Source: an uncultured Asticcacaulis sp.
Lineage (GTDB): Bacteria > Pseudomonadota > Alphaproteobacteria > Caulobacterales > Caulobacteraceae
Reading direction: 5' to 3'
DNA: 41,652 nt
Assembly (NCBI GenBank): GCA_936940865.1
Contig: CAKZJB010000126.1
Location: 1-41,652 of the forward strand
Part shown: positions 7,862 to 17,241 of the stretch, piece by piece
Layout: every line of letters starts with the position of its first letter
Position numbering within the stretch: position 1 is the first letter of the stretch
The notes under the pieces: generated by a model
What the model saw: only the letters and a program-made list of their open reading frames with translations
Told to the model about the DNA's origin: nothing
Database searches by the model: none
Position numbers and translations under genes: made by a program

Positions 7862-10800
7862 CTACTCCACCACCACGCGGTTATTCAGTTGCGTAATCTC
7901 CTTCGCACCCTGCGGCGTCACGATCCGCACCGCCGAGCCCGGCGCCAGGACGCCTTTGAATTTCAGCGTCACCGTCGCCGTATGCGGATTGAGGTCGGCG
8001 GCAGAGGGCAGGGCGGGGGCCATTGTCCGCGCCAGTTCACGGCCTGAGGCGTCTTCCAGCACCACCGCCGACGCGGGCGCGTCCCTGGTCCCCAGGCTGT
8101 GCACGGTGACGGAGAGACTGTTCCGGCCCATCGTCACGTCGTCGCGGCCGATGCCAAGGTCCGCGCGCTGGGCCGGATCGTCGCCCGGTGTTTCCAGCGT
8201 GAATTCCCAGGTCTGTTCCTTGCCCGGCGCAAAGGTCAGGTCGGTCGCGGTGGTGCGTTCCAGCGCGATATGGCGTTCGCCGTCGGGGCCGGTGACCTTC
8301 CATTGGCCGCCCGTGATCTCCCAGCCGGTCATGACGGCGTGTATGGCCGCGTTCGACAGGTTATAGGCCGTGACCTTGAAATGTTTGGCGCTGGGCTCCG
8401 ATACCAGGATGCCGACGTCTTCGGCGGCGCGCGGCGCGTCAAACCGCCAGCTGACCAGGTGGCCCGGCACGGTCTGGTTCCGCGTCAGCGCCATGCCGCC
8501 CAGCCGCGTCCGCTGCAGCGTATTTTCCGGCATCTCGACGCGGTCGGACCACCAGTGGGCGTCGGTATAGAGCCACATGTGCTGGTCTTCGAAGGCGATC
8601 TCGCTGGCATAGAGCTTTTCGAGATATGCCCTGTCGCCGGTCGTGTCCCAGGCATAATAGAGCGCCCACGGATCGCCGGCTTCGGCGCGGGCCTTGACCT
8701 TCGGCGCGATCTGCTCGCGGAGGCCGAGCGCCGCCGAGGCGTCGCCATTGATGAAGCTGAGGCCCGTCAGCGAGCCGCGCACGACCTGGTTGCGGATCGG
8801 CGCCAGGTATTTGTCGTCGCCGGTCCAGCGCCACGACTCCCAGAAGATCTGGATCATGGCGTTGTTGGCGCGGGTATCGCCCTTCAGGTCGCCGCGCGCC
8901 TTGCCGGTGGTGGCCTGCAATTCCTCCGGATAGGTCATCGAGCCATCGGCATTCTTCGTCGCCTTGGCCAGGTAGGTGTCGGCCAGGGATGTCACGGTCT
9001 GGCGGAGCGTCGGGTTGGCGTTGAAGTCGCCCAGCAGCGTGCCGGGATGCAGGATCAGCGGCGAATAGGCGTGGCTCCAGTTCCACGGCGCGTCCAGCGA
9101 CACGTCGGTGCCCGAGAAATAGCGGCTGATGACATAGGTGTGGCCGTCCACGCCCTTTTGCACGATGCGCGGATAGGCGCGCGCTGTCGCCATCAGGCGC
9201 TCGACCACCTTGGGGTCGCCATAGTCGCTGTACATGGACTCCGACATGGCGTTGATGCCCTCCTCATAGGAGTGCAGTTCGTCGGTCTTGATGGTGCCCA
9301 GCCCATTGGTGATCATGCCGTTCTTGAACACGGCGTCGGTCAGCGCGCCCAGCGAGGCCTTGAGCTTGTCCGGCTCGTCGCCCATCAGCGCCAGGGGCGG
9401 CCATTGCTGCGTCAGGTCGTCGTCGTCGGAAATGCCGCCGCCGAAGTCGCCATAGGGCACCTGGCGGTTGTCGATCCACCAGTCGACGAAGGTGCGCACG
9501 CGCTTCAGGTCCTGGGTTTGCAGGTACGCCCAGGCGGGGACGCCATCGGGGATCTTCGGCGCGGCCTCGGGCAGCGGCCCCTGGTCGGGGTGCATTTCGG
9601 CCCACATTTCGCGGCCGTGGACGTTTTCGGGGTCGACCTTGAGCAGGTCCTTCAGCTCGTCGTTGAGGCGCACGAAGCGCGACAGGCGCTTGGACTGGGT
9701 GTGCTCCTCGACCAGGAAGGCCAGGTTGTCGCGCGCCTCTGCAAACCGGTCGGCGATGTGTTCGGGCAGGGCGTCCTTGTACGGCTTGAACTTCAGCCGG
9801 ATGGCCATGCCGTCGACCTGCCGGGCGTCGAAGTCGGCGGTGGCGCCGGCGATGGTCAGGTAGAGGCTCCTGCCGTCCGGCAGGATGCGGTCGCGCGTGT
9901 CGAGGAAGACGGTGCGCGCCTCATTGGGTTTCACCGAAACCGTGACGTTCAGCAGGTCGCGCCCCGGCCACAGCGGGTCCTTCACCGCGATATTGAGCGG
10001 ATAAAGCCCGTCCGGCCCGGCCTTGACCTTCAAGGGCGGGATATCGAGGGCGATGCCGTCGAGCCCGGCATTTATGCTTTCCCAGCCGTATTCGTACATG
10101 TTGACCGGCCGGGCGTCGCGCCACTGGCGCAGGTCTTCCGGGATCAGGATATGGACGATGGGCAGACCGGCGGCAGGCGCCGCAGCCGGCTTCGACGGCG
10201 CGGTCAGCGGCAGGGCGACCACGGTCGCGCGCTCGTCGGATGGGTAGCGGCCGGCGACGAAGGCTTTCAGTTCGTCGATCGACGGGTATTCGTTGATGTC
10301 GGCCGTGGCCCTGACCTTATAGGTCAGGGTCTGTTCGTCGGGTTCGGCCCCGGCGGTGACGTTATAGGCCGCCAGTTCCTGGATCGGCGTTTCCTGCACG
10401 ACGTTTTCGAAGCGAAGGGCGCCGCCGTTGAGCGTGTTGAAGTCATAGGTGTTGCGCTCGACGCCCTGCGGCCGCGTGGCCAGCAACAGGTCCTTCGCGC
10501 CGGCTTTCTGGTAGCTGAGCGTGCCGTAGGCCGCGCCCTGGAATTCGACGTGGTTGAACGGCTCGTCCGGCAGGGTGAAGGTGATGGCCTTGCCGCCTTC
10601 GACATAGACGTTCCAGTCGGGCAGCTCGAAATAGTCGTGGCGGCCGGGCAGGCGGGAGCGGTTATAGACGCCCGGCCACGTCGTTTCGGCCATGCCGTCC
10701 GAGCCGAGCGACATGCGTTCCTTGAGATCGAACTGGTCGGTGAACTCCACTTTCCGGATTCGGGTGGCGGGCGCGGTGAGCGCGACGGGGGCGGTCTTGT

Positions 10801-11617
10801 TGTCGAAGCCGAAGCGATGCGCCCATGCGGTATCCGTCGTGGTGCGGGCGGGCGAGGGCGCGGCGGGGGCGGCGCCGGCGGCCAGTTGCGCGACCTCGGC
10901 GTCGCTCAGCGCATGGTCATAGATACGGATATCGTCGATGTCGCCGCCCCGGATGAACGGGTACATCGAATGGACCTGATGCGGCGAGATGATACGGCTA
11001 TGCGGCCCGAACTGGTCGAGGCCGGCATCGAGCACGGCGGGCCCGGCCTTTGTGGCGACGCGTTTGCCGTTAAGATAGAGGACGACACCGCCGGCCTCGT
11101 CCCAACTGAAGGTGATCAGCGTCCAGTCGCTGGCGGCGGGCAGGCTGGCCAGCCTGGTCGAGACGCGCAGGCGCGACAGGTTGTTGTCGGTGACGAAGGC
11201 GTCATAGCCATGGCCGTTCCAGTCGATGCGCAGCCACACCATGTCCCAACTGGTATGATCGGCATAGGCGACGCGGAAGATGGGGAACTGCGTCGGGCCC
11301 AGCGGGTCGCGCGCCCGCCAGTAGAAGCTCAAGGTTCCGCGCTCGGCGTAGATGTTGCCGGGCGCCATCCAGGTCAGTTGCTGCGTGCCCTGGGCCTGGA
11401 TATAGGCGCCGCGTGCGCTGTCATGCTGGATCGACACATTGGAGGCGAAGTTGGGCGCGGCCTGGCCACGGGCGACGTCGGCAGTCAGCCCCTTGTCGCC
11501 TGAGACATGGAACAGCAGGCCGCCGTCCTCCGCATGGGCGGCGCCTGCCAGCGACAGGCCCAGGGACAAACCGAGCGCGGTAAAGACACACAGGCGGGCG
11601 CGGGACGAGAAGGACAT
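7862..11617 (-). CDS. large secreted LamG-domain protein, putative carbohydrate-active enzyme
   Basis: This 1251-residue protein begins with a Sec signal peptide (about 28 residues, ending AAHAED). Residues 30-240 form a concanavalin-like LamG domain (strands such as WTLITFSWDEAGGVVLYLNG and DDIRIYDHALSDAEV). A beta-rich middle part follows. The region around 650-1050 is Trp/Asp/Tyr-rich and helical, with a striking PYGDFGGGISDDDDL motif near residue 725. Its helical layout and aromatic/acidic residues resemble alpha/alpha-toroid polysaccharide lyases or glycosidases, but I cannot assign a family. The C-terminal ~200 residues look like beta-sandwich modules. It ends 56 bp from the convergent response regulator. 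AGGGAG precedes the ATG. It probably acts on extracellular polysaccharide. Confidence 0.7.
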   Translation of the reverse strand: MSFSSRARLCVFTALGLSLGLSLAGAAHAEDGGLLFHVSGDKGLTADVARGQAAPNFASNVSIQHDSARGAYIQAQGTQQLTWMAPGNIYAERGTLSFYWRARDPLGPTQFPIFRVAYADHTSWDMVWLRIDWNGHGYDAFVTDNNLSRLRVSTRLASLPAASDWTLITFSWDEAGGVVLYLNGKRVATKAGPAVLDAGLDQFGPHSRIISPHQVHSMYPFIRGGDIDDIRIYDHALSDAEVAQLAAGAAPAAPSPARTTTDTAWAHRFGFDNKTAPVALTAPATRIRKVEFTDQFDLKERMSLGSDGMAETTWPGVYNRSRLPGRHDYFELPDWNVYVEGGKAITFTLPDEPFNHVEFQGAAYGTLSYQKAGAKDLLLATRPQGVERNTYDFNTLNGGALRFENVVQETPIQELAAYNVTAGAEPDEQTLTYKVRATADINEYPSIDELKAFVAGRYPSDERATVVALPLTAPSKPAAAPAAGLPIVHILIPEDLRQWRDARPVNMYEYGWESINAGLDGIALDIPPLKVKAGPDGLYPLNIAVKDPLWPGRDLLNVTVSVKPNEARTVFLDTRDRILPDGRSLYLTIAGATADFDARQVDGMAIRLKFKPYKDALPEHIADRFAEARDNLAFLVEEHTQSKRLSRFVRLNDELKDLLKVDPENVHGREMWAEMHPDQGPLPEAAPKIPDGVPAWAYLQTQDLKRVRTFVDWWIDNRQVPYGDFGGGISDDDDLTQQWPPLALMGDEPDKLKASLGALTDAVFKNGMITNGLGTIKTDELHSYEEGINAMSESMYSDYGDPKVVERLMATARAYPRIVQKGVDGHTYVISRYFSGTDVSLDAPWNWSHAYSPLILHPGTLLGDFNANPTLRQTVTSLADTYLAKATKNADGSMTYPEELQATTGKARGDLKGDTRANNAMIQIFWESWRWTGDDKYLAPIRNQVVRGSLTGLSFINGDASAALGLREQIAPKVKARAEAGDPWALYYAWDTTGDRAYLEKLYASEIAFEDQHMWLYTDAHWWSDRVEMPENTLQRTRLGGMALTRNQTVPGHLVSWRFDAPRAAEDVGILVSEPSAKHFKVTAYNLSNAAIHAVMTGWEITGGQWKVTGPDGERHIALERTTATDLTFAPGKEQTWEFTLETPGDDPAQRADLGIGRDDVTMGRNSLSVTVHSLGTRDAPASAVVLEDASGRELARTMAPALPSAADLNPHTATVTLKFKGVLAPGSAVRIVTPQGAKEITQLNNRVVVE

Positions 11618-11734
11618 GACGGCAACTCCCTGCGCGCGTTTATGATCAGCCTTGCGCGATTTTGCGCGCAGCTAAGCCCTATCGAGCCGGTGTGTCAATT
11701 GCGACATGTGGGGGAGGGATAGGAGAGCTGGCCT

Positions 11735-12937
11735 TTATGCCTTTCGAAACGACGCCGTTTCCGGTTCGTAAATGTAGTCGGTGATCGACCCATCTCGTAT
11801 CTTTGCCACCGCATCGTCAATGACGTGCAACGGCACCAGGAACCATTCCCGCGGCTGGACCGGATTGCCGAAGCGATCGGGAATCGTCAGGTCCAGGGCG
11901 GCAAGACGAAAGACCTTGTGGATCAGGGCCTCCAGCCGCTTGCGGTTGATGTTCGCAAGCGCGTAGGTGGCGACGACCTCGACCCCGGCCAGCAGATAGG
12001 TCGAGTCCTTTTCGGCATTGGCGATACGCGCCTCGACGCTGCCGCCGGTCACGCCGATCTTGTGGATCAGACTGCGGTGTTCGGAAATGAATGGATGGTT
12101 CGACTGGCTGCGCAGCACGTAGATAGTGCCACTCCTGATATCGCCCTCGTCATCTTCGAATCCAAACAGCGGACCTGCGGACGGCTCTGTGATGCGGCGG
12201 CCTGCCTCGTCCTTGTAAAGCGCGCGTTGCAGCGACCTGCGCAACAGATTGCTTTCGGTCCCGTTCGAATAAATCACCCTCAGCCGCGCATCGGTTTCGC
12301 CATTCGGCGCGCGTATGGGCTCGCCCTCATCGGCGATCAGGGCGATTTGTCCGCCCAGTATGAAGAACTGGCCCTTCACCATGTCCGACTTCACCATGCC
12401 CAGATCGCGGACAAATGGACGGGTTTCGCGCGCGCCGGCCCGCAACTCGTCCTCGACCTGGTCGAACAGAGGTTTGAAATCGGCAAAATCGATGCAGCGC
12501 TCCCGCGTTGCGATCTCCTCGGCGGCGCGCTTGTCCTCGCGCGACGGAACGTGCCGCAAGATGGTTATGTCGTCATCGCCGTCACCCTCGGCCGTCACCC
12601 CAAGGTCTGCCAGCAAGTCATCGTCGTCCATATCGGCCGGTGTCGTGTTGAGCGCATCGGCCGACCCATCCAGCAGGCCGTAACGGTCCAGCGGGGCCAG
12701 CAAGTCATGAAACTGCGAAAGCTGGCGCAGGCGGTCGAGCCGAACCGCATACAGCCGCTCGAAAATATCGCGCTCTTCGCCGTGCTGCGGGGCGCGGCCA
12801 TGGTCCTCACGAAACCTCAGAATGTCTTCGAAGCCGGCAATAACCCGTTCTTCTTCCGGGGTGTGCGACCGTGCAGGTCTATGCTCGACCTCGACCCCCA
12901 GTTCGGCCAGCAATTCGTCATCTGTCAGTTCAGCCAT
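11735..12937 (-). CDS. GIY-YIG/T5orf172-like nuclease-family protein, last gene of the defence-like operon
   Basis: This 400-residue protein is the fifth and last gene of the operon. The C-terminal third (about 268-390) looks like a GIY-YIG/T5orf172 domain: GTIYVLRS (from 270), KIGVT (293-297), Arg304 and a Glu at about 336 (RLEALIH) in the expected order. The N-terminal part is acidic and carries two copies of a short motif, DDELLAELGV (about 6-15) and DDDLLADLGV (about 105-114). The middle has a CIDFADFKPLFDQV segment I associate with helicase-linked GIY-YIG proteins. ATG 12937 is preferred to 12985 because it overlaps the helicase stop by 8 nt, matching the other coupled junctions. A nuclease role is inferred from the fold. 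Confidence 0.75.
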   Translation of the reverse strand: MAELTDDELLAELGVEVEHRPARSHTPEEERVIAGFEDILRFREDHGRAPQHGEERDIFERLYAVRLDRLRQLSQFHDLLAPLDRYGLLDGSADALNTTPADMDDDDLLADLGVTAEGDGDDDITILRHVPSREDKRAAEEIATRERCIDFADFKPLFDQVEDELRAGARETRPFVRDLGMVKSDMVKGQFFILGGQIALIADEGEPIRAPNGETDARLRVIYSNGTESNLLRRSLQRALYKDEAGRRITEPSAGPLFGFEDDEGDIRSGTIYVLRSQSNHPFISEHRSLIHKIGVTGGSVEARIANAEKDSTYLLAGVEVVATYALANINRKRLEALIHKVFRLAALDLTIPDRFGNPVQPREWFLVPLHVIDDAVAKIRDGSITDYIYEPETASFRKA

Positions 12938-15017
12938 TGGACGCCTGTGCGCGGAAACGGGCAAGGGCGGCAACGCCTTCCGCAAGACGTTTTTCCCACG
13001 GGTCCTGGGCGTTGATGTCGGGAAGCCGGCCGCGCTGGATCTTAAAGTCTCGCGCCTTCAATGCCAATGCCCTGGCCTCGTCATACGGTATATTGACCTT
13101 CTTTTTCGCGATGGCGGAAGCCACCTGCTTCAGCGTCGATTCGTTCATTGCCTTGGCCAGGATGGAATAGGCCGCTTCGAACGGATTGATGCTGTCGATC
13201 ATGTCGATATCGAGGTCGCGGACGTCCATGGCAATCTTGCGCACGCCTTCAAGCAGGGCCAGGTTGGCCTTGATCTCGCCGCCGCTGCCGGCGTCACCGC
13301 CGCCGGCCAGCTGCTTGGCGCGCTGGGTGAGGTTGAGCGCCGCGATGGCGTGTTGCCGGACCGCCTCCTGATCCTCGTCGGTCAGCTCGGGATAGCGGTC
13401 GCGCACGATCTTGCCCATGCGGACCAGGGTCAGGTCCTGGGCGATGGTGTCCCCGTCGACCTGTTTGCCGTCGAACAGGCCTTTTTCCAGCGCCGGCTTG
13501 TCCTGAATGAAGGCGGTGATGACCTCGTTCAGGTCTTCCTTGCAGATACGGCTGGCCTCTGGGCTTTTGGGCGTCACCAGTCCCTTGATTTCAAAGTGGA
13601 ACTGCCCGGTCTCTTCACTAAAGCCGACATTGGTGCGACCGGGCTGATAGCCGCCTTCGTATTCATAACCCTCCATCGGCCCGTTGTTCTTCGGCGTGAA
13701 GTTGAACTTGGGCGCCAGCACCTGTTCCATGAGCAGGCTGGCGGCAATGGCTTTCAGGGTGTCGTTGATCGCGTCGGCCACCATGCCCTCGGACGCATGG
13801 GGTTCGGCGATCAGATTGGTGAAGGATGAGGTTTCCTTGCCCGGCGCATCGCGGGTGGCGCGGCCGATGATCTGGATGATTTCCGTCAGGCTTGAGCGAT
13901 AGCCGACCGTCAGGGCGTGTTCGCACCAGATCCAGTCGAAGCCTTCCTTGGCCATGCCCAGCGCAATGATGATATCGACATGATCGCGGTTATTGCGTTG
14001 CGACGGGTCTTTCAGTGACGCCAGTACCTTGCCGCGTCTCAGGGCGTCCGTGTCGTCCACCAAATCGGCAATCTTCAAAATCCGTCCGTCCGGCAAGGCG
14101 ACAAGGTGAAAACCGGTTTCGGGATCGACGCCCTTCCATTCCCCCAGATAGTCGATGATCTCTTCGACCTCCTTGACCTTGTCCTTCGTGCTTTCGCGCG
14201 AATTGACCGAAGGAATATGGACGATGGTCTTTTTCGCCGGATCGAGCACCGCCTCGATCGCTTCAAGATAGCGGCCGGAATAGAAGAAATAGCCGATGTT
14301 CAGCGATTTCAGATATTCATAGCCGTTGAGCTGCTCGAAATAGGTATAGGTCACGGTCTCGAACCGCGCCTCGTCTTCGGGCGTCAGCACCGGGGCGGCA
14401 TCGCCGCGGAAATAGCTGCCGGTCATGGCAACGATATGCGTCTTGTCGCGCTGGATGAAGGCCCGCAGCTGGTTGCCCAGTATGCTGTCTTCGCTGGCCG
14501 AGACATGGTGGAATTCGTCGACGGCGATCAGGCGGCCGTCGAACGCTTCGATGCCCAGTTGTTCGACCGCAAAGCGGAAGGTGGCGTGGGTGCACACCAG
14601 GACCTTGTCGTCGCCGTCAAGGAAGTGGCCGACGGCGCGCACCTTGGACGGGTCGGCGCGTTCCTCGTCCGGTCCTGGGGCGTTGCACAGGTTCCATTGC
14701 GGCTTGACGGTCCAGTCGGCCCAGAAACCGTATTTCGACAGGGGTTCGTCGGCGAAGCTGCCGCCGATCGACTTTTCCGGCACGACGATCAGCGCCTGTT
14801 TGATCCCCTGCTTGTGCAGCTTGTCCAATGCGATGAACATCAAGGCTCGCGACTTGCCCGACGCCGGCGGCGACTTGATCAGCAGATATTGCTCACCGCG
14901 CTTGGCATAGGCGCGCGCCTGCATGACCCGCATGCCCAGTTCGTTCGCCTTGGCAGAGGCGCCGGTGCGGGCGGTGGTAAAGGATACCGCCGGGATCGGT
15001 TTCTTGGGCTCCGTCAT
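12930..15017 (-). CDS. DEAD/DEAH-box (SF2) helicase, Res-subunit-like
   Basis: This 695-residue protein has the SF2 motifs in order: Walker A PPASGKS (50-56), motif II DEFHH (167-171), motif III TGS (199-201), and motif VI QIIGRATR (382-389). It resembles the helicase core of type III restriction (Res) subunits. The region after residue 450 is helical and charged, and I see no PD-(D/E)xK nuclease motif, so cleavage would have to come from a partner. It starts by ATGA overlap with the gene before it and ends by an 8-nt overlap with the GIY-YIG gene after it. It probably translocates on or unwinds DNA within a restriction-type complex. Confidence 0.85.
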   Translation of the reverse strand: MTEPKKPIPAVSFTTARTGASAKANELGMRVMQARAYAKRGEQYLLIKSPPASGKSRALMFIALDKLHKQGIKQALIVVPEKSIGGSFADEPLSKYGFWADWTVKPQWNLCNAPGPDEERADPSKVRAVGHFLDGDDKVLVCTHATFRFAVEQLGIEAFDGRLIAVDEFHHVSASEDSILGNQLRAFIQRDKTHIVAMTGSYFRGDAAPVLTPEDEARFETVTYTYFEQLNGYEYLKSLNIGYFFYSGRYLEAIEAVLDPAKKTIVHIPSVNSRESTKDKVKEVEEIIDYLGEWKGVDPETGFHLVALPDGRILKIADLVDDTDALRRGKVLASLKDPSQRNNRDHVDIIIALGMAKEGFDWIWCEHALTVGYRSSLTEIIQIIGRATRDAPGKETSSFTNLIAEPHASEGMVADAINDTLKAIAASLLMEQVLAPKFNFTPKNNGPMEGYEYEGGYQPGRTNVGFSEETGQFHFEIKGLVTPKSPEASRICKEDLNEVITAFIQDKPALEKGLFDGKQVDGDTIAQDLTLVRMGKIVRDRYPELTDEDQEAVRQHAIAALNLTQRAKQLAGGGDAGSGGEIKANLALLEGVRKIAMDVRDLDIDMIDSINPFEAAYSILAKAMNESTLKQVASAIAKKKVNIPYDEARALALKARDFKIQRGRLPDINAQDPWEKRLAEGVAALARFRAQASNG

Positions 15018-16210
15018 CGTTTTCCCCTCTGTTTGTACCCCAGCGCGGCGCTGCGGCCCTTGGCCCAGGCCTTAGCGATTTCGTCAGGCGTCGCCGCATA
15101 AAATTCGCCGCCCAAATGATGACCGGTTTTCGCCAGATGGTCTTTCATGGCGCTTTCACCACATTCCGCCGCTTCAAAGGTGGGATAGGGCTCATGTCCG
15201 TCCTCCCGCGTGGTCCGTGCGGCCGTCCAGGTAAAGGCGCCTCGTGGCATGGCCTTGCGAAACGCCTCAAGACGGGTTTGCGGACTGAGTGACAGGCCGA
15301 TCTTGTAGATGCGCTGACCATTGGCGGGCCGGCCCAGATAGGCGGACACATCGCCGCAAAGCTCAAGGACATAGAGTTCCTTTGGCGTGTCGACGGGTTC
15401 ACCCGGGACGACATATCCCATGCGTCGGGCGGGACCGGCTCTGACCTTGTTGCGGCCGTTGTCGTCGCTGCCCTTGCCTGGATAAGTGATTTCCGGATCG
15501 CGCACGGGCTCGCCGCCGAACACCGGGACCTCAACGTAGGGAATGTGACGCAGCTTTTCGATAAGGGCGGGCTGGATCACCTCTCCACTGGCGGCAACCG
15601 ACCGGGCGCGCGGGGCAAGGGTAGGGTCGAACTCGTCGATCTCAGGTCGGAATTCGGGGAGGAACTCGTACGCCTTTATCGCTTTCAGCGAATACACCCA
15701 CTTTTCGGGATTGAGGCCGTGGTGGCCTTCGGTGGTGAATTCGTCGCGATGTCCGGCAATGTGTGAAACCAGATAGAAGCCCGTCACTCTTCCCCTGGTC
15801 AGTTCAGGGGCATCGACGGCGTTCTTTGTGACATAGACCACCATGATGAACGGGTCGGTTGTTTCTCGCACAACGGAGTCGCGCCGGCCTGGCAGGGTGA
15901 AGCCGACCGTGCCCCAGGTTTCCGGCTTCCAGCCCCAGAATGAGGTGAGCATGACCGTATAGTCGCCGGACCAGGGATCGAAACCGTTTTGAGAGTGGTT
16001 GGGTATGCCGTTTTCATGCGCGTCTACGAAGGCGGCGACGCTGCCGTACGTCTGGACGACCTTGCTTGATGCGATTTGGCTGATGACATAACCATCCGTC
16101 GACCAGCCATAATGGTCAAACATCTCTTGCAGGCCCCCGTAATGCTTTGCCGCAATGTCATTGACTGCGGCCTTGTCCCAGCCCGGACCTCTCGTTGGAG
16201 CTTTCATCAT
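15014..16210 (-). CDS. protein with C-terminal GIY-YIG-like domain and unknown N-terminal domain
   Basis: This 398-residue protein is the third gene of the operon. Residues 278-372 look like a divergent GIY-YIG/T5orf172 nuclease domain: LYVLE (279-283), YKIG (302-305), Arg313 within SPQTRLEAF, Glu352 within GESAMKDHL, and a GGEFY motif (367-371). The first ~230 residues form a Trp-rich domain (WSGDYTVMLTSFWGWKPETW) that I do not recognise; it could be a DNA- or modification-reading domain. Both ends overlap neighbours by ATGA. A second in-frame ATG lies immediately after the first. Function is inferred from fold and context only. Confidence 0.65.
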   Translation of the reverse strand: MMKAPTRGPGWDKAAVNDIAAKHYGGLQEMFDHYGWSTDGYVISQIASSKVVQTYGSVAAFVDAHENGIPNHSQNGFDPWSGDYTVMLTSFWGWKPETWGTVGFTLPGRRDSVVRETTDPFIMVVYVTKNAVDAPELTRGRVTGFYLVSHIAGHRDEFTTEGHHGLNPEKWVYSLKAIKAYEFLPEFRPEIDEFDPTLAPRARSVAASGEVIQPALIEKLRHIPYVEVPVFGGEPVRDPEITYPGKGSDDNGRNKVRAGPARRMGYVVPGEPVDTPKELYVLELCGDVSAYLGRPANGQRIYKIGLSLSPQTRLEAFRKAMPRGAFTWTAARTTREDGHEPYPTFEAAECGESAMKDHLAKTGHHLGGEFYAATPDEIAKAWAKGRSAALGYKQRGKR

Positions 16211-17241
16211 ATTTCCCTTTTTGCGCCCTTAGGGTTGCGTGAAAGCTTTACTGTTTGCTCTATCTGGTTGAGTTCGGCAAGGTCTTCGGCGTCGGCCCGG
16301 ACGGCGTCTTCCTTTTTGCGCCGAGCGTCGAAGTCGGCGTAGATTTCGTTGACCCTGGCTTCCATCTGGGCGTGGCTGATGCGTCCCTTGGTTTGCAGGA
16401 TCGGCTTGTCATTGAATTCCAGCAGCCGGTCGACATTGGATTGCCAGTAGGCGAGGGTCAGGTCCTTGCGGTCCTTGACGCGCAGTTCGGCGGTTTCGAG
16501 GAAGATGACGGTCAGCCGGTTCAGGCTGTCGACTTCATCCGCCGTCAGGTAGTTCTTGGCGGTGACGATGTCGCCCTTGCGGACGACCGTGCCCTTCCAA
16601 GATGTCAGGTTCATATTGGGGGCGCCGGCATCGGCGCGCGACAGAATGATTTCCGCCGCCGTCATGCCCGTAATGGCGAACAGCAGCTTGTTCTGCGTCT
16701 CGGCAAAGAACATCTGCGTCGCCTTGTCGGTCGGATCGTAATCGGACGACAGGGCCAGGAGGTCGCGCACCTTTTGATAAAAGCGCAGTTCCGAGGCTCG
16801 GATATCGCGGATGCGTTCCAGCAGTTCGTCGAAATAGTCCGCCCGGCCGCCGCCGTTCTTCAGGCGGTCGTCATCGATGACGAAGCCCTTGATCAGGTAT
16901 TGCTTAAGATGCGTATTCGCCCATTTCCGGAACTCGGTGCCGCGCGCGCTGCGGACGCGGAAGCCGATGGCCAGGATCATGTCCAGGGCATAGAAGGCGA
17001 CCGGATAATTTTTGCCGTCGGCGGCAGTTGTCAAGTAATCCTTGACAACTGAATCTGCCGATAATTCCTTTTCCTTCAATATGTTGGATATGTGAAGACT
17101 GATGTTCTGCTTGGAGGTGGCAAAAAGCTCCGCTAACTGGCTCTGGTTCATCCACACATTGCCGTCGCGCGCGAACAGGGCGACCGAGGCCTTGCCGTCG
17201 CGCGTGTTGTAGATGATCAGGTTCTGTTCCCCGTCGCTCAT
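16207..17241 (-). CDS. RhuM-family protein
   Basis: This 344-residue protein belongs to the virulence RhuM family named from Salmonella SPI-3. The N-terminus has a winged-helix-like segment (WMNQSQLAELFATSKQNIS), followed by the conserved core with GFRVRSARGTEFRKWAN and, further on, FFAETQNKLLFAITGMTAAEI. The C-terminal 70 residues are charged and helical. RhuM genes often sit inside restriction-modification operons in defence islands, and their molecular role is not established. Here it lies between the methyltransferase and the nuclease/helicase genes, with ATGA overlaps on both sides, so it is produced with them. Confidence 0.88.
   Translation of the reverse strand: MSDGEQNLIIYNTRDGKASVALFARDGNVWMNQSQLAELFATSKQNISLHISNILKEKELSADSVVKDYLTTAADGKNYPVAFYALDMILAIGFRVRSARGTEFRKWANTHLKQYLIKGFVIDDDRLKNGGGRADYFDELLERIRDIRASELRFYQKVRDLLALSSDYDPTDKATQMFFAETQNKLLFAITGMTAAEIILSRADAGAPNMNLTSWKGTVVRKGDIVTAKNYLTADEVDSLNRLTVIFLETAELRVKDRKDLTLAYWQSNVDRLLEFNDKPILQTKGRISHAQMEARVNEIYADFDARRKKEDAVRADAEDLAELNQIEQTVKLSRNPKGAKREI

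Noticed and set aside
8099-11503. A long plus-strand open frame of more than 1100 codons opposite the LamG gene
   Set aside because: The minus-strand protein has a signal peptide, LamG features and natural composition. The plus frame is a GC-rich shadow rich in Arg, Gly and Val with no motif.
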